Positions 12,801-24,978 of a DNA stretch of 64,000 bases are shown piece after piece. The position numbers were made by a program, and so were the translations under genes. This DNA is from Caprimulgus europaeus (Eukaryota > Chordata > Aves > Caprimulgiformes > Caprimulgidae). Below the pieces are notes generated by a model. The model was not told the DNA's origin. It saw only the letters and a list, made by a program, of their open reading frames with translations, and ran no database searches. How positions within the stretch are numbered: position 1 is the first letter of the stretch; each line of letters starts with the position of its first letter. Location: assembly GCA_907165065.1 (NCBI GenBank), contig OU015538.1:16197165-16261164 (forward strand), written 5' to 3'.

Positions 12801-15800
12801 TCATTTGTTGATTCAGATCCACACTGTAATTTTTCTGTGAATAGTCCACAAGCCAAAAAGAACCATGCAATCTAGTCAGGAAAGAGTACTCTAAACAAAC
12901 TATTTACACACAAGAAAATCATGTACCATATATAGATAACCATAGAATTGTTAGAACTGTTCTGTCTCTAACAGTCAGTATTTCAAACGTTTCTCTCAGA
13001 CATGCTATAGAACAAAATTCTGCAGAACCCTCAATAGAAGGGTATCAAGGACCACAAAGCCAATTTTTAACTCTGCATTTTAATAGTCTTATAATTATAC
13101 TATGTTTGACACATGGATTCAAGAAGTGTGTCTGTATCAGCAATCTAGGACTTCAGGGGGAAAAAAAAAAAAATATCTAATTTGTAGCCTCCTTTTATCC
13201 ACTGGTTGGCATGGCAAAGTGATCCAAAAGCGCCCAAGCCGAACTCCTTTTGGACATATCTAATCCTAAAGATGGTCTTGGAGTTCATCTTTTATGCTAT
13301 TAAACCACTAACAGACACTTAATTCACAAACTGAATCCTGTGAAGTGTGCAGACCATGGATACCAGGTTCTTAGCACCATCACTTTTGACACTATAAATC
13401 CTCTTCTACTGTGATGCATTAATTTGAAAATCAGCTTTAGTATCAGTTATGACCTCACTTTTTGCAATACTTAAGTGTTTCTATGCTGCTGTTCATAATG
13501 ACACAATGCTGAGCAACATTTGGGCCTTTGTGCAAGTTCTCAAGTAAATGGCTTTCAGTTTCAGAAGAGAAAACAAAAGGGTTTTTTGTTTCTCTTTCCC
13601 ACAAAGTCAAAGTTCAATCAGCGCAGAAACACATTTGTTGTAATAGTGCATACAATTGTTTGACTAAGAAAGATGCTTTAGGAGCACTTGCTTCTAATCC
13701 AGGGCCAGCTTCTCCTGCTGCCTTGTTGTGGTACCTGCTACCTTTCTACAGCTTTGACTTCTCTTTAAATTACCGATGTCTGAAGCATCAGCAGCGAGAG
13801 TAACTACAACAGTGGGGAAGAGAGGCCAACCACTCTAGTGAGAGGGAGCATTAGGGAAGCTGACACAAAAACTTGCACAAAATACTCTATTTTCCATGAC
13901 TCAACAAGGAAAAAAAAACCCCAGTAGTATATGTCCAGTAGACTCTGATTTTTATCCACTGTTTCTACTTTCACCAGTTAGCGTAGGTACTGTTATATTG
14001 TCTTGTACCACTCCTGATTTTCCCCATGCATACTGCCCTTGTTAAAATCGCTACTGTGATAGTGTAACTTCTGGTTGAAACTAGGCCCACAGTACAACCT
14101 GGTTACTTAATCTATCATCACACATGCTCAAACAGACAACAGTAAACAATCACAGAAAGCAATAGTTCCAGTACAGAAATACTGTATACTGGTATATCCT
14201 GTAATCCTGTACAACAGCTTCTGCTGTAGCACTCTGATAAATCATACAGTGCTACACTGCAATGTCAAAGCACTGTAATGCCAGCAAGAAAGAGATTAGA
14301 TATGTAGATTATTAAGGGAATAGACTATGTCTAGAATCTTCCATCTCTATGTGGGAAGACTTTAGGCTCACATGGCTTTTTAGGGCTCAGTTTTTGAAGT
14401 TCAGTGTTTTGGTAGCAGCCTTTTTATTCCACTCCTCTGCAAAAAAAAAAAGTTAAAAGAGAGTGGGGAAAATTATTTATTAGACTGCTGAGGGGAGGTT
14501 GATTTTCTCATAGAGTATTTATCAAATTCTTTCAAGTCTCTGTGGTTCAACTTATTTAGCTACATCAAAGCCAAAGCATATACTTTTGGAGTTCTTAATT
14601 TACTGCTAAAATCCACATTCTTGGATGCCAAAATGTTTACTACACTTTCTCCAAGCTTAGGAGTTAGTGATCTTCTAGTTGTATCAGTACCAAAATTATT
14701 TCAGATTATTGCAGTCTGCAAGAATATTTACTGAAAATATTTACATTGTTTACATTAGGAAGCATAAATTAAGGCTAAACATTCACAAGAAAGCTTTTTA
14801 TTCCTTCTACTCCTGCAGACATATTCTCCATCATACACCAGTTCTCAAAGCTTTAATTTATAATGTGAAATCAAATTGGTGTCATCTGCCATCATAGTAA
14901 AACACCAGGGTTCACATTGGGCTTTGAAGACAATGGAAATTTTTCCTTCTAGGTGTCAAGGTTTCCTCACACTATGCTTCTAAACTCACAAATTGTACCC
15001 CAGATGCCCATCTCTCTAGTCTCAGTTCAACTCAAACATCTGAGATATATCATCAGATGTCAAGCTGAGAGATACCTAACAGCAGCAAAATATTACTCAC
15101 AGTGCTGAGTGTATAACACAGACCTGCTGTAAATTTTTCCACTTCTGTTAATTACTCATTAGTACTTCAGCTGGTTAGAGAAAGCATGCAAGAGTTGCTG
15201 GCTGAACTTGATTTCCCAAGGTCACTGTACCCAGGGTTGAAAGACACATTTCCAAAAGGCTTCGTAACAACTTGCTCCCTGAGCATGAAGGAAATAAAAC
15301 AATGGATGAAACAGAATGTAAGAATTTCAAAGAGAAAGGTTTTCACCTTGAAAATACTTACTGTGATTCTTCCCACTCATATCTAGAATCAATCTCTTAC
15401 AAGGTACCTGAAAGGATTACATCACTGTAGTGACTTTCACTCAAGAGTACTGAAAGAGTTTCCACACCACCCAGGAACTAAGAAAATTGAGAATCACTTC
15501 ACATTACACAGCATCTAGTGAAAAAAATGAGATAGCAAAAAGTCTACTTTCAGAGGCTGCATAAAAGTAGAATAAGGAGAAAGCAAACTTCCAAACTTCC
15601 TATTTCCACAAATTCCATAAAGCCCAAGTCAGAAATTACGATGTCTGGCAATAATAGCACAAAAAAAAACTCAAATGGGAAGCACCCGACAGCTTAATAC
15701 ATGTTTGGCCAAACTGTCAGCATCTTCAAACCAATATTAAATCATAAGGTTTGTCCTCTTGCTGAGTGTTGGTCCCTCTGTGCTAACTGGTTACCATCAC

Positions 15801-16215
15801 CAGAAATCTTTCCTTTCTCAAAGACATGCTGATTACACACAAGGTTGATATTGAGGAAGCTAAATAAGCAGCTTGCTGCACTAATTTGTATGCAGCTATC
15901 ACATTTACAGCTCTACCTCACCATTTCTGAAAAGCCAGAATACTTTCCACATACTACACTAGAAAAGTAATTCAATAGACTTCAATCCTTTTAACAAATT
16001 AGCCTTCAACTGGCAATTTTCACTGCAAAACTATTATAACAATTTGCTTTTCCATAGAAAACTGATTCAGTTCAAGCAAAAGCTATTCAATAGCATTTTC
16101 CAACTAACAAGTACACAGATTTGTCAGTTTGCATGTCCAGAAAGGTCTTTATAGGCTATTAATATATTTTCTACTCCAGGTACTGATAGTATGCTACTTT
16201 GGTTTATTATGGTTT
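9819..16215. other. AT-rich unique sequence
   Basis: No gene was recognised in this 6.4-kb stretch. It contains a long T run (about 11983-11999), A runs (about 13160-13173 and 14441-14451) and a 9-bp perfect hairpin (14225-14256). The open frame at 13528-13803 (91 codons) is the most even-composition frame here, but it has no recognisable domain and does not begin with ATG. Confidence 0.5.
14225..14256. repeat. Perfect 9-bp inverted repeat, 14-nt loop
   Basis: TGTAGCACT at 14225-14233 is the exact reverse complement of AGTGCTACA at 14248-14256. It lies in a patch rich in imperfect CTGTA/TACAG repeats (14170-14260). No function is inferred. Confidence 0.75.
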
Positions 16216-16440
16216 AGATTAGATATTAGGAAGAAATTCTTCACTGTGAGGGTGGTGAGACACTGGAACAGGTTGCCCAGTGAAGTTGTGGATGCCCCCT
16301 CCCTGGAAGTGTTCAAGGCCAGGCTGGATGAGGCTTTGAGCAACCTGGTCTACTGGAAGGTGTCCCTGCTGACAGCAGGGGGGTTGGAACTGGATGATCT
16401 TTAAGGTCCCTTCCAGCCCAAACCATTCTATGAATCTATG
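16216..16440 (+). mobile_element. CR1 LINE, young 5'-truncated 3' end
   Basis: This is a clear avian CR1 3' end. It contains the ordered landmarks TTAGATATTAGGAAG, CACTGTGAGGGTGGTGAG, CACTGGAACAGGTTGCCCAG, GAAGTGTTCAAGGCCAGG, TTGGAACTGGATGATC, AAGGTCCCTTCCAGCCC and the terminal ATTCTATG repeat (about 16423-16440). CR1 is a non-LTR retrotransposon that copies itself by target-primed reverse transcription and ends in a short 8-bp repeat rather than poly(A). This copy keeps only the 3' untranslated end (about 225 bp), so it is immobile. Little divergence is visible against the second copy at 59 kb, which suggests a fairly recent insertion. Confidence 0.95.
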
Positions 16441-19400
16441 GTCCACCCAAAGTCTCACCAAATAAAAAAGAAAATAAAAAGGAAAAACCAAACTGAACAA
16501 AAAGCACAAAAAACCCATTTGCTTCATTCATCTAACCAAGAACCACCATCAGCTCAAACTCCACTAAAAAAAACCCCACCCCACAGCATTGAGGAATGGA
16601 GGAAATTTTCCATCTTTAAAAAGCAGTCACCACTCATTGTGAAATGGGTAGACAGAACTTCCTCTAAAAATAACACCACTTCCAGAATAGATAGCAGGAT
16701 TAATCCCCAGTCATCAAGTACAATAAAAGCCTTGAATGTTCTTTCTATGAGCAAGAGGACAAATCAGTCTTTTCTCACGCAGAAACATGGCAAGAATCCA
16801 ATGTGAAGTAGCCAAAGAAAAAGAAATTCTTGCAAAAAAAGGTTATTGTTTCAACACTTAATATATGATAGAAAGATATACCTAAACCAATATGCTTTAC
16901 AGATCATAATAATGAAAATTGCTCTTGTGGAGTCCAACATAGAAGCCATAAACCTGTATTAAATCACAATTTACTAAAGATGCAAATTAAGAGTTAAACT
17001 ACAAAGCAATTGAGTTCTTCTAGTCCATTTAGAGCAGCTGTGGACAGTTAGTGACAACTAAACATCTTTACTGGATGCATTGCTTGAGACTGTCAAATAG
17101 AAAAGACAATCTGGGGGGAAAAAATCAACTTTTTAGTAATTTCATCTAGAATACATTAATCAAATTTATGCTACAATGTAGAAGATCTACATACCATTTT
17201 CTCATATTTTTGTGGTTGCTGTGTAACTTTGGTCTACTTGTTAGAAGAAAATAGAATAACTTAAGGGCATTAAACTTTTTGGTTCTCCTTTTAAAAAAAA
17301 CTTCTCAACTATCATGAGAATTCCACTCACATTCTCCTAGTGTGCCTGAAACTTTTTTAACTTGGTTCTTATTTCAGAGGTCTTTTGATTTGTTCTGGCA
17401 ATTTGCATATGCTGCCAAACCCTAGCAACAACCTGTGTGTTGTGCAACCCTTTATCATCACATCACATTACAGAAATTTAGTACCATCCAAATAATGTGT
17501 TTAACAGCTTTCAAAGGTACACACTAACAACAATATATCTATGACTTTCTTTTTTAGTTTTAGCTGGTTAGAAAAAGTACATGAAGCATTATATAATTTG
17601 GCAAAGGCCATTCCCCTGTGACTTCATTTAAGAGTGGAAATAATGAAACTTGCAAAGTGTTATACTAACTATACTTAGTAACAAGCATTATACTAATTAC
17701 TGTGCAGTTTTCTGAAAAAATAGAAACTTTCCTAGTGATTAAAGTACAGAAGGGTGAAGTAATATGATCAACGAATCTAAATTCAAGAAATATACATTAA
17801 CAATTCTCTAAACATTTGTTAAGTAAGAAGTTGTTAGAAAAACCGTTCCCAAGAGTTTCAGTTAAATTCTATTATTTCAAAATTTGGTATATGTCCCATT
17901 AGTGGTTGCACAAAAATCCCACAGCCTTTGGCTCTGCACATGTTACTGCTATGTCTAATAGTGTGTATAATGATTGTGTACAAGCTAAGCTTAGACTGTA
18001 GCATGATAGTGTCATTAATTGCTTAAAAAAAGCAAATTAATTAAAAGCCAATAAATCCACAAATTCTGAGGTTCCTTTTGCAGAAGTTTTTAACTAACTG
18101 TTCTTAAGTTTAAGAAGTCATTGGAAATACTACTGATACAGTAATATCAGCCAGTTGTATGATTGGTTACAAAACTCTTGTTTGTGAAACACGTTTGCCC
18201 CAAAAAATTCTCAATGTGTAACTAAAGAATTTACATAAAAGGATGCAATAAGAATTATCTTGTGAATCGTGCAATCCTGTCTTAAATTCCTGCTGCCAGG
18301 CAATACAATCACATGGGCGTTTTTGTTTGTTTGGAGGTTTTTTGTTTGGTTGGGTTTTTAATAGTCACTGTGTATTTCTATACATTTTAAAATATGCTGC
18401 ATTGAGAACAGACAGCCCGTGGAATAAGAACCAGCAGAGTCCTGTTGGAAGTCATAACAATCAAATCTACCAGACCTGCCAAGCTCAGACTGTACTATAA
18501 TTATAATAATTCCTCAAATATGGGATTGGTTTTTATATAAACAGTAACAGAAAAGGTAGAACAGGAAGTAGAGACCTCTTCATGGAGGTCAAAGCAAGAC
18601 AATACCCACCAAAGGAAGAACCGTCCTCACTTAAATTTACTAGCTGTAACAACCTATAAGAGCCTTCAAAGTTCTCTACACTGTTGTGTTGGGGTTTGGG
18701 GTTTTTTTTTTGTTTGTGTGTGTGTGGGTTTTTGATTTGTTTTGTTTTTCTTCCCCCAATCCTAACCTCCACTCTGTAACCTCTCACTGGACAGAGGAGG
18801 GAGGAGAACCCCATGGATCTCAGAGAATTATGACATCCATGCCTGAAGAGATAGCAGCCCTCATCCTAACTCCTGGAGTAACACAGCCTACAGAAGTCTC
18901 CAAATGTCTCCACTCTGGGGTGTCCCCATCCCTAACCTCCAATATAACTGTAGCTCAATCTTAAAATTGTATAGAATGAAATTATTAAGAATTACTGAAG
19001 TGAAAAAGGGCAAATGGCACCTCTCCATCTTTCAAATGTTAACATTTTCCTTTTCAAGGCTTCCCTCCTCTAATTTAACACTCAGATCTTTGAAATAGCT
19101 GCCTACTTAATAAATTCAGATGAACTTAAAGAAATACATATTCTTTTAAAAATAATTATTAGTTTCTTTTCTAGTTGACATTTTTTCTTTACCTGGACTA
19201 TAATGGTTTTTAGCTTTCTGGAATTAGTCAGCTAATATTTGTCAAGGATAAGTGAAAAATCTTTAACTAGTGCAATAGATTTTAGCAATTTTGCTACTTT
19301 TATAGAAATAGACATTGATTTTTCATGAAAGCAAGTAGTGCTGAAGAGGAATAATAAAACAGTTCAAGTACTACAGGAAAAATATGTAACACTAGAAGAA

Positions 19401-20065
19401 AATGAAAGTTATACTATACTTGATCAAAACTGTGCAAAAGCTTAGATACACAGAATGCAGTAACTTGCATTTAAAATTAATTGCCTAAAACAAGGCAAAC
19501 ACACCATAATAGTCTAAAGGTCTTCTGAAGAAAAGACATACTGAAGGAAAGCCTTCTGCATATTTCTGTAGATAGACCTTTCTCTTACCGAGAAAGTGCT
19601 GAATATATAATTAAACACTAAACAGTGCTACAGACATGGTTATATTCAGAACAGTTCCACAGAGAAAAAACATCTCTTTCACACGTCTGACAACTGTAAA
19701 CTTAAATTTTGTACAAGAACTCAACATCTATGTCAGTCAAAAAAACTGACTTGTAAGATATACACATTTATAAGCCCAAGTGGAATAGATGATGCTCCTA
19801 TTCAGAGCACTTAGTATTGCTTGCCCACATGGTATACAATTCTATCTTTGTAAATGAAGTCACAGTCGAATGTGTTACATCATCTGTAAGAACCACAACA
19901 ATACCAAGAAATCTCTTATCTCCTTCACATGGCCATCTCAATCAAACTGGAAAGAATCAAACCCAGTACAAAAGCTTAGTTTAAAAAGGAGCAATCAACT
20001 CTCAAATCTTGTCTTTAAAAGTTAATGGCTTTTTTTTAAGGAGATTTAATTCAGAGACACAATTT
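16441..20065. other. AT-rich unique sequence with low-complexity patches
   Basis: Directly downstream of the CR1 tail is an A-rich patch (about 16456-16585) ending in an A-run/C-run junction. G/T-rich blocks lie at about 18318-18361 and 18681-18757. The open frames at 16438-16806 and 18533-18964 are by-products of these biased patches. No gene was recognised. Confidence 0.5.
18681..18757. repeat. G/T-rich low-complexity block with (TG)n
   Basis: The plus strand alternates G runs and T runs, with a short (TG)n stretch near 18715-18726, and ends in a C run. It has the same composition class as the 9.74-kb block. Confidence 0.8.
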
Positions 20066-20500
20066 AGGGCCATGAAGATGGCTAAAGGATTGAAGCACTT
20101 GTCTTATGAGGAGAGGCTGTGAGGGCTCAGACAGTTCAACTTTGAGAAAACAAGTCTTGGGGGATCTTATCAATGTGTATAAATACCTAGTGTGAGGATG
20201 TAAAAAAAATTGGAGCCTGACTCTTCTCAGTGATATCCAGTCAGAGGACAAGAGTCAACAGGCAAAGACTGAAATACAAGAAATTCAATTTATACTTAAG
20301 AAAAAAATCCCTACCAAAACCCAACAGCACTTTTTTTTTTTTTTACAGTGAGGCTGGAACAGGTTGTGGGGTCTCTATCTTTGGAGTTACACAAAACCTT
20401 ACTGGACAACATCCTGAGTAACCTGTTACAGTTGACCTTGCTTTGAACAGATTAGACTAGATGGTCTTCAGAGGTCCCCTCCCACATCAGGAATTGTGAA
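20066..20500 (+). mobile_element. Old CR1 LINE 3' end, degraded
   Basis: The CR1 3' portion is recognisable from ordered landmarks. These are CTTATGAGGAGAGGCTG (about 20103), TTGAGAAAACAAG (about 20140), ATAAATACCTAG (20179 on), GGAGCCTGACTCTTCTCAGTG (20211 on), AGAGGACAAGAGTCAACAGG, GAGGCTGGAACAGGTTG, and AGATTAGACTAGATGGTCTTCAGAGGTCCC near the end. A T run (about 20330-20344) interrupts the region where the 'cttcactgtgag' box belongs. Substitutions and gaps are much more frequent than in the copies at 16.2 and 59.0 kb, so this is an older subfamily copy. It is the terminal part only. Confidence 0.85.
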
Positions 20501-20854
20501 ATCTCTGCCCATAAGTTATCAGCAGGTCGATGTCACTGAAGAGTTGCAGCCTGAGTGCCTCAATTTGTTGATCTTGATTAAAAATTAATATAGATCTTCC
20601 AAGTTCTTTCAGAAAAACAAAACACTTTAAACTGGGTTAGCACTCCCAGTTAATCTAACATGGCATCTCAATCTGAGCTACAGCCTTGATTTGGGTCCAA
20701 GAAATTATGTCAGAAACAAGGACTCATAAAATGTATTATTTCTTTAGTTGCTAATTTATATTTGTTCTTGGAAGCAGACATTAGTCCCTTTAACTTTCAG
20801 ATTTTTTTTAAGGTTGAGGTTTTTTAAAAAAAGATACACAAAAGTAATCTAATT
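20501..20854. other. Spacer between two opposed CR1 tails
   Basis: About 350 bases of AT-rich sequence lie between the plus-strand CR1 tail and the minus-strand CR1 tail. No additional element was recognised. A T/A-run pair (about 20806-20833) sits near the right edge. Confidence 0.5.
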
Positions 20855-21450
20855 TGTAAGAAGAAGAATACAAGGTCAAACCAAAGATCCACCTAGTTCA
20901 ATACTCCGTCTCCCAGCAGCAGCCAACAGCAGATGAGTGAGTAAGCTTTTAAGAACATGACAAGTATACAGGGATAGAGTGTACATAGTGTTCTGTGGGA
21001 AGGTTCTTCTACAATCCAAAGATTCATGGGTCAAGAATTTCTTGAAAAGAAGTAATGTCTTTGCATATAATAAGTCTTAATAATTTGAATTTGTCACCTA
21101 TTTGTCCAATTGCTTTTGAACTCACATAAATTTTACTATCTACATACAATGCATTGGATCAATGACTTCCACAGCTTAACTTCATGCTGTGTGAGAAAAT
21201 GCTTTTTCAATCATCCCAAGCCAAGCACTTGCTGAGTTTGGCAGCCCTTAATTCTCATACTGGAAGATACAGCTACCTCCTGTTCTCTTTTTGTCATTCA
21301 CATTTCTTCTCCATTATCTCTTTTTCAGCCTAAAAGATCTGAGCATAACTGAGCTGTTATTCTTGAAAAAAGTTCCATCCTGCCAATTATCCCTCAGCAT
21401 TCTTCTCTGGTTCTACCACATTCTGAGGCAATACCTTCATAGTATCAAAC
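20855..21450 (-). mobile_element. Ancient CR1 LINE 3' end, minus strand
   Basis: On the minus strand the order of boxes is that of an ancient amniote CR1 3' end. A stretch complementary to TTCCACAGCTTAACTTCATGCTGTGTGAGAAAATGC (21169-21204) corresponds to the 'cttcacacagcgcacagtcaacctgtggaa' box. At the other end the minus strand reads 'catctgctgttggctgctgctgggagacggagtattgaactaggtggatctttggtttgacc' (20875-20935), the standard tail. The copy is strongly diverged, about 600 bp long, and has no intact reading frame. Confidence 0.7.
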
Positions 21451-23351
21451 AATTCCCTATAATTCCATAAAACACACATACTTTTGATTACATAGCAAGT
21501 TAATCTTGAGAAAAGTCATTAATAAAATGTTGACAATAACCTATAGATCTTCCAAATTCAATAATGTGCACTTTTAGATAGTCCTGAAGCACATTTTTGT
21601 AAGACCATGTAGTCAGGAACTTTGTGACCAATTTGCAGAAAAGGAGCATCCAGGACATATGAAGATGTACCAAAAATTTTTTATTCTTATGGGGATTTTT
21701 AATTTTTTTTAATTACTTAGTAGAAATTATGGTTTTTACCAGAAAAATCAGCTCAACTCAAAATTCAAAACTGCAATGCAACAGTATTTGGACTTTCGAG
21801 TTAAACTTGATCTTCTGGACTATTCTAGTATAGAAGTGTTTTTATTTATATTTCAAAATCTGCACTCCAGGCCTACTAGTAGCATTTTACAATTCATCTT
21901 GCTTTACAATTTTACTTTTCATGGGTAAGGCTTGCACCCTATCAGCAACCTTGCTGGATTTGTTTTGCTCTTGAATGATTTCAGCTTTCTAGCACATGCT
22001 TGCTTTTTTTCTTAAAAAAACCCCTCAGAAACATTTAAACCTCTTTGCCAGAGTAGCTCAAGCCTTCATTACTGTCCCACAGATCTTCATCAAAAGTTCA
22101 TCTTTTGAGCCAAATTATCCTAAACTTTATATCCATTCCTTTTCAGAAACATACTCAAGGGATGATATTAACTCAGAATTAACCAAAAGCAATCCAATCT
22201 GGCAATCTGTCATTAACTCCAGTCCTGAGGACTTGCAGATCCTAAAAGTCAGTCTTATAAATATAAATATTTACTTTTTTTTTAAACTTACTTTAACTTC
22301 AGTCTTAAACAAGTGTTCATAACACACACTCAACCCTTCAGATATTGCCCTATACTTCTTAGGCCCACAGCCTTGCAGGACCCAGTAGTAAATCCATCTC
22401 TCCACACCTCCCCTCCAAAACACTGAACTTCCTCCCAACTCTAGGTTTAACCATGTAACAAGAAAGCTACATAATTCTATCAGACCAAGTCAATTTACCC
22501 GTTAGTTTGTGAAGGAAAAAAAAAGACAAACTGTGCCATCATGACTGCAGAACTGATGACACTCTTAAGTAAAAGTCCACAAAGCAGACTGAAAACTGGT
22601 ACTGAAACCAGTTGTCTTTGGCTTGTTTGGCATAAACAGAGATCCTTAGCCTAAAGTCAGATCTTGAGGCAAGAGATTTTACTGCTGGAACTAGGAAACA
22701 TACTAAGCTCCACAGCCTGCTTAAACCTTGACAGGTTACCTGTGACAGGTTTAACTGTAGTCAGCAACTTGGACTATTTCTTAAATTCAGCATTATTTAA
22801 CTGTACACCAATAGTTAATATATTAAATATATGATACCACATATGTATGGGCAGTAACAGTGTATCAAACCCAAAAGACACTGGTGCCAGATTTGATTGG
22901 CATCAGTTAACAATCTCCTGCTTTTTAGACAAAAAATTATAATCAACTGCAAACGCTTTATTTTATTTTTACCCCATAAACAATCATTTTATAATATCTA
23001 CTAAGCATCAAAAGTGAATACAATCACAAATTTGGAATTCTCAAAAATATGCAGAACACATTTAGGTAGCTCCTGAGTAGAAATGATGCTGTATTCCTAA
23101 GCAGTTCACATTTTTATGTATTCCTTAGGGAATTTTCTGTACAGGCTTCTGTTATCAGAGTGGCAACTCCTGTCTTTTGTTTTGTCTCTAACAACCTGCC
23201 AGGATAACTGAAGCCACAACTCAGCATGTCTCAGCGCCTAAAGAATCTTCTGGACAGACATCAGAAGACTGGCATGGCAGCAACTCATGCCTCTTTAATG
23301 AAGAGGAGAAAATCTCCAGCACCAGCTGTCCAGTTAATCCAGCCTCAAAGG

Positions 23352-23400
23352 CAAAAAAACAACCAAAAAAACTAAACCAAAACAACAACAACAACAAAAT
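23352..23400. repeat. A/C-rich low-complexity block with (AAC)n
   Basis: The plus strand is built of A runs and single or paired C's and ends in about five AAC units (23381-23396). It is the complementary composition of the G/T blocks elsewhere in the window. Confidence 0.8.
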
Positions 23401-24907
23401 CACCACTCCCACTCTTAAAAAAAAGAAAGGGGAGGATTGCAGAACAGATATGTCTATTGTATTTGACCTGACCAAGTGCCAAGAGCAAATTCTCAATAAA
23501 AAGATGCAAAAAGAAACAGTATTTGAAAATTGTAGTCTTTATTTCAACCTTCGTAGTCCTCACAGAAGTAAATCACAGCTCATTAGAAAGACATCCACAC
23601 AACATGGTTATATTGCAAATCTGCATTGTTATTTCACCACATTCAAAAAGATCCCTTCCAGTATTAGCTACATGCAGTCCAAACAGACCGCCTGTATAAA
23701 TCACAAAGTTTAACCTACGAGTCAGCTTAGACACTGGAACCTCCCCTTAGCAGTGTAAGCATAAACTTCTGTTGCTTGATGTGTACAAGTCTCAAATCCT
23801 CTCATGTGGTTAGAGCCCTAGTCTATACCTGGGCACAAAAACATTCTTAAACCATGTGCTCCTCACGTGCAAGGCCCATTTTGTCAAATATTCTCAGAAA
23901 ATAAGAATCTGGCTGAAAAAAAAAGTAGTTTTTTATAGATAACCAGTGCAAGAAGGATGAAACTTCTGGGAACTGTTTGGCTAGCATGTGTCTCTATCTG
24001 TCCAACAGCCCAGCTGAAGATACTCACCCAGGAAAGAGGATATATATTTTCAGTTCCACTGACTCATTTAAACATGACTCAGTTCATTTGGGCTTAGGTC
24101 ATTCTCTAAGAATAAATCCACTGGATTTTCAAGTCTTTCTTGAACAGTCTTGCTGTTTTAGTTAAGAGCTTGCCCAGCCAATATCCTGAGCTTCTCCTTG
24201 ACACTTCATAGTGTCTACTTCAGGTAGCTCTCACTCAGACTATAGCCTTCTGCAAATTCCACACCTAGAATGCAACACTAATTAAATATTTCAAAGCAAT
24301 ACTGTTTCTTAATTTAAGACTATGTATTCTTCTAGTATTAGTAGCAGCCAAGCTAGGAATCAGTCAGTTCACAGCATAAAACATACAATGCAACTCACCT
24401 TTCCCTGTCTGAAAGAGAAACCTGCAGTTGAATTGTTTGGAGCACACTCTTCAGCCAGCATGAAAAGATACTTATGATATACAGCATTAAGTACATGACA
24501 AGATGTACAGATTTGAAAGCCACAAAAACTCAGTCTACTACCTTAAGAAAAAAAAAAATCATAGTAAGAGAGGTCTTGCTGAATGAACCATCTCAAGCAA
24601 AGAATCATATTGCTTTATAAGCATTTTTGCATTTCAGAATTATATAAATCAGGTGCATTTAATAACATATCCATGAGTATGTTCTCATACTATCACCTAC
24701 GAGAGTCAAAATTTTCATATGCAAGAATTATTAAGAGAAACCTTCATCTACAGAATCTCCCATAACAAATTGCTTACTGAGGAAAGTCCAGTGAGTTCAC
24801 TGGTGAGAAAAACAATGGAGAAATATGCCATCGTGCATTTTAATCTTGATTCATTTTAAAGAGTTCTGAAAATACCACAAATTTGAAAAAAAGAAAAAGA
24901 TAAAATT

Positions 24908-24978
24908 ACTGTAAATTACAGTGGAAGATTAGTTTGGCCTTCTGTCATTGACAGAAGGACAAAGTAGACCTTTGTACA
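24908..24978. repeat. Cluster of short perfect inverted repeats
   Basis: Three symmetric elements lie within 71 bases. 24908-24922 is a 7-bp-arm palindrome around one central base. 24938-24958 is a 10-bp-arm palindrome around one central base (arms CCTTCTGTCA and TGACAGAAGG). Immediately after it a 6-bp pair, ACAAAG / CTTTGT, has a 5-base loop. Short odd-centred palindromes can be dimeric protein-binding sites, but nothing here identifies a protein. Confidence 0.75.

Noticed and set aside
13528..13803. 91-codon open frame as an exon
   Set aside because: No ATG start, no convincing splice sites at both ends and no recognisable protein similarity.
16219..16527. 102-codon minus-strand open frame
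   Set aside because: It lies across the antisense of a CR1 3' untranslated end and is a by-product of that repeat.
21996..22322. 108-codon plus-strand open frame
   Set aside because: Amino acid composition mirrors AT-rich non-coding sequence; no domain and no splice context.
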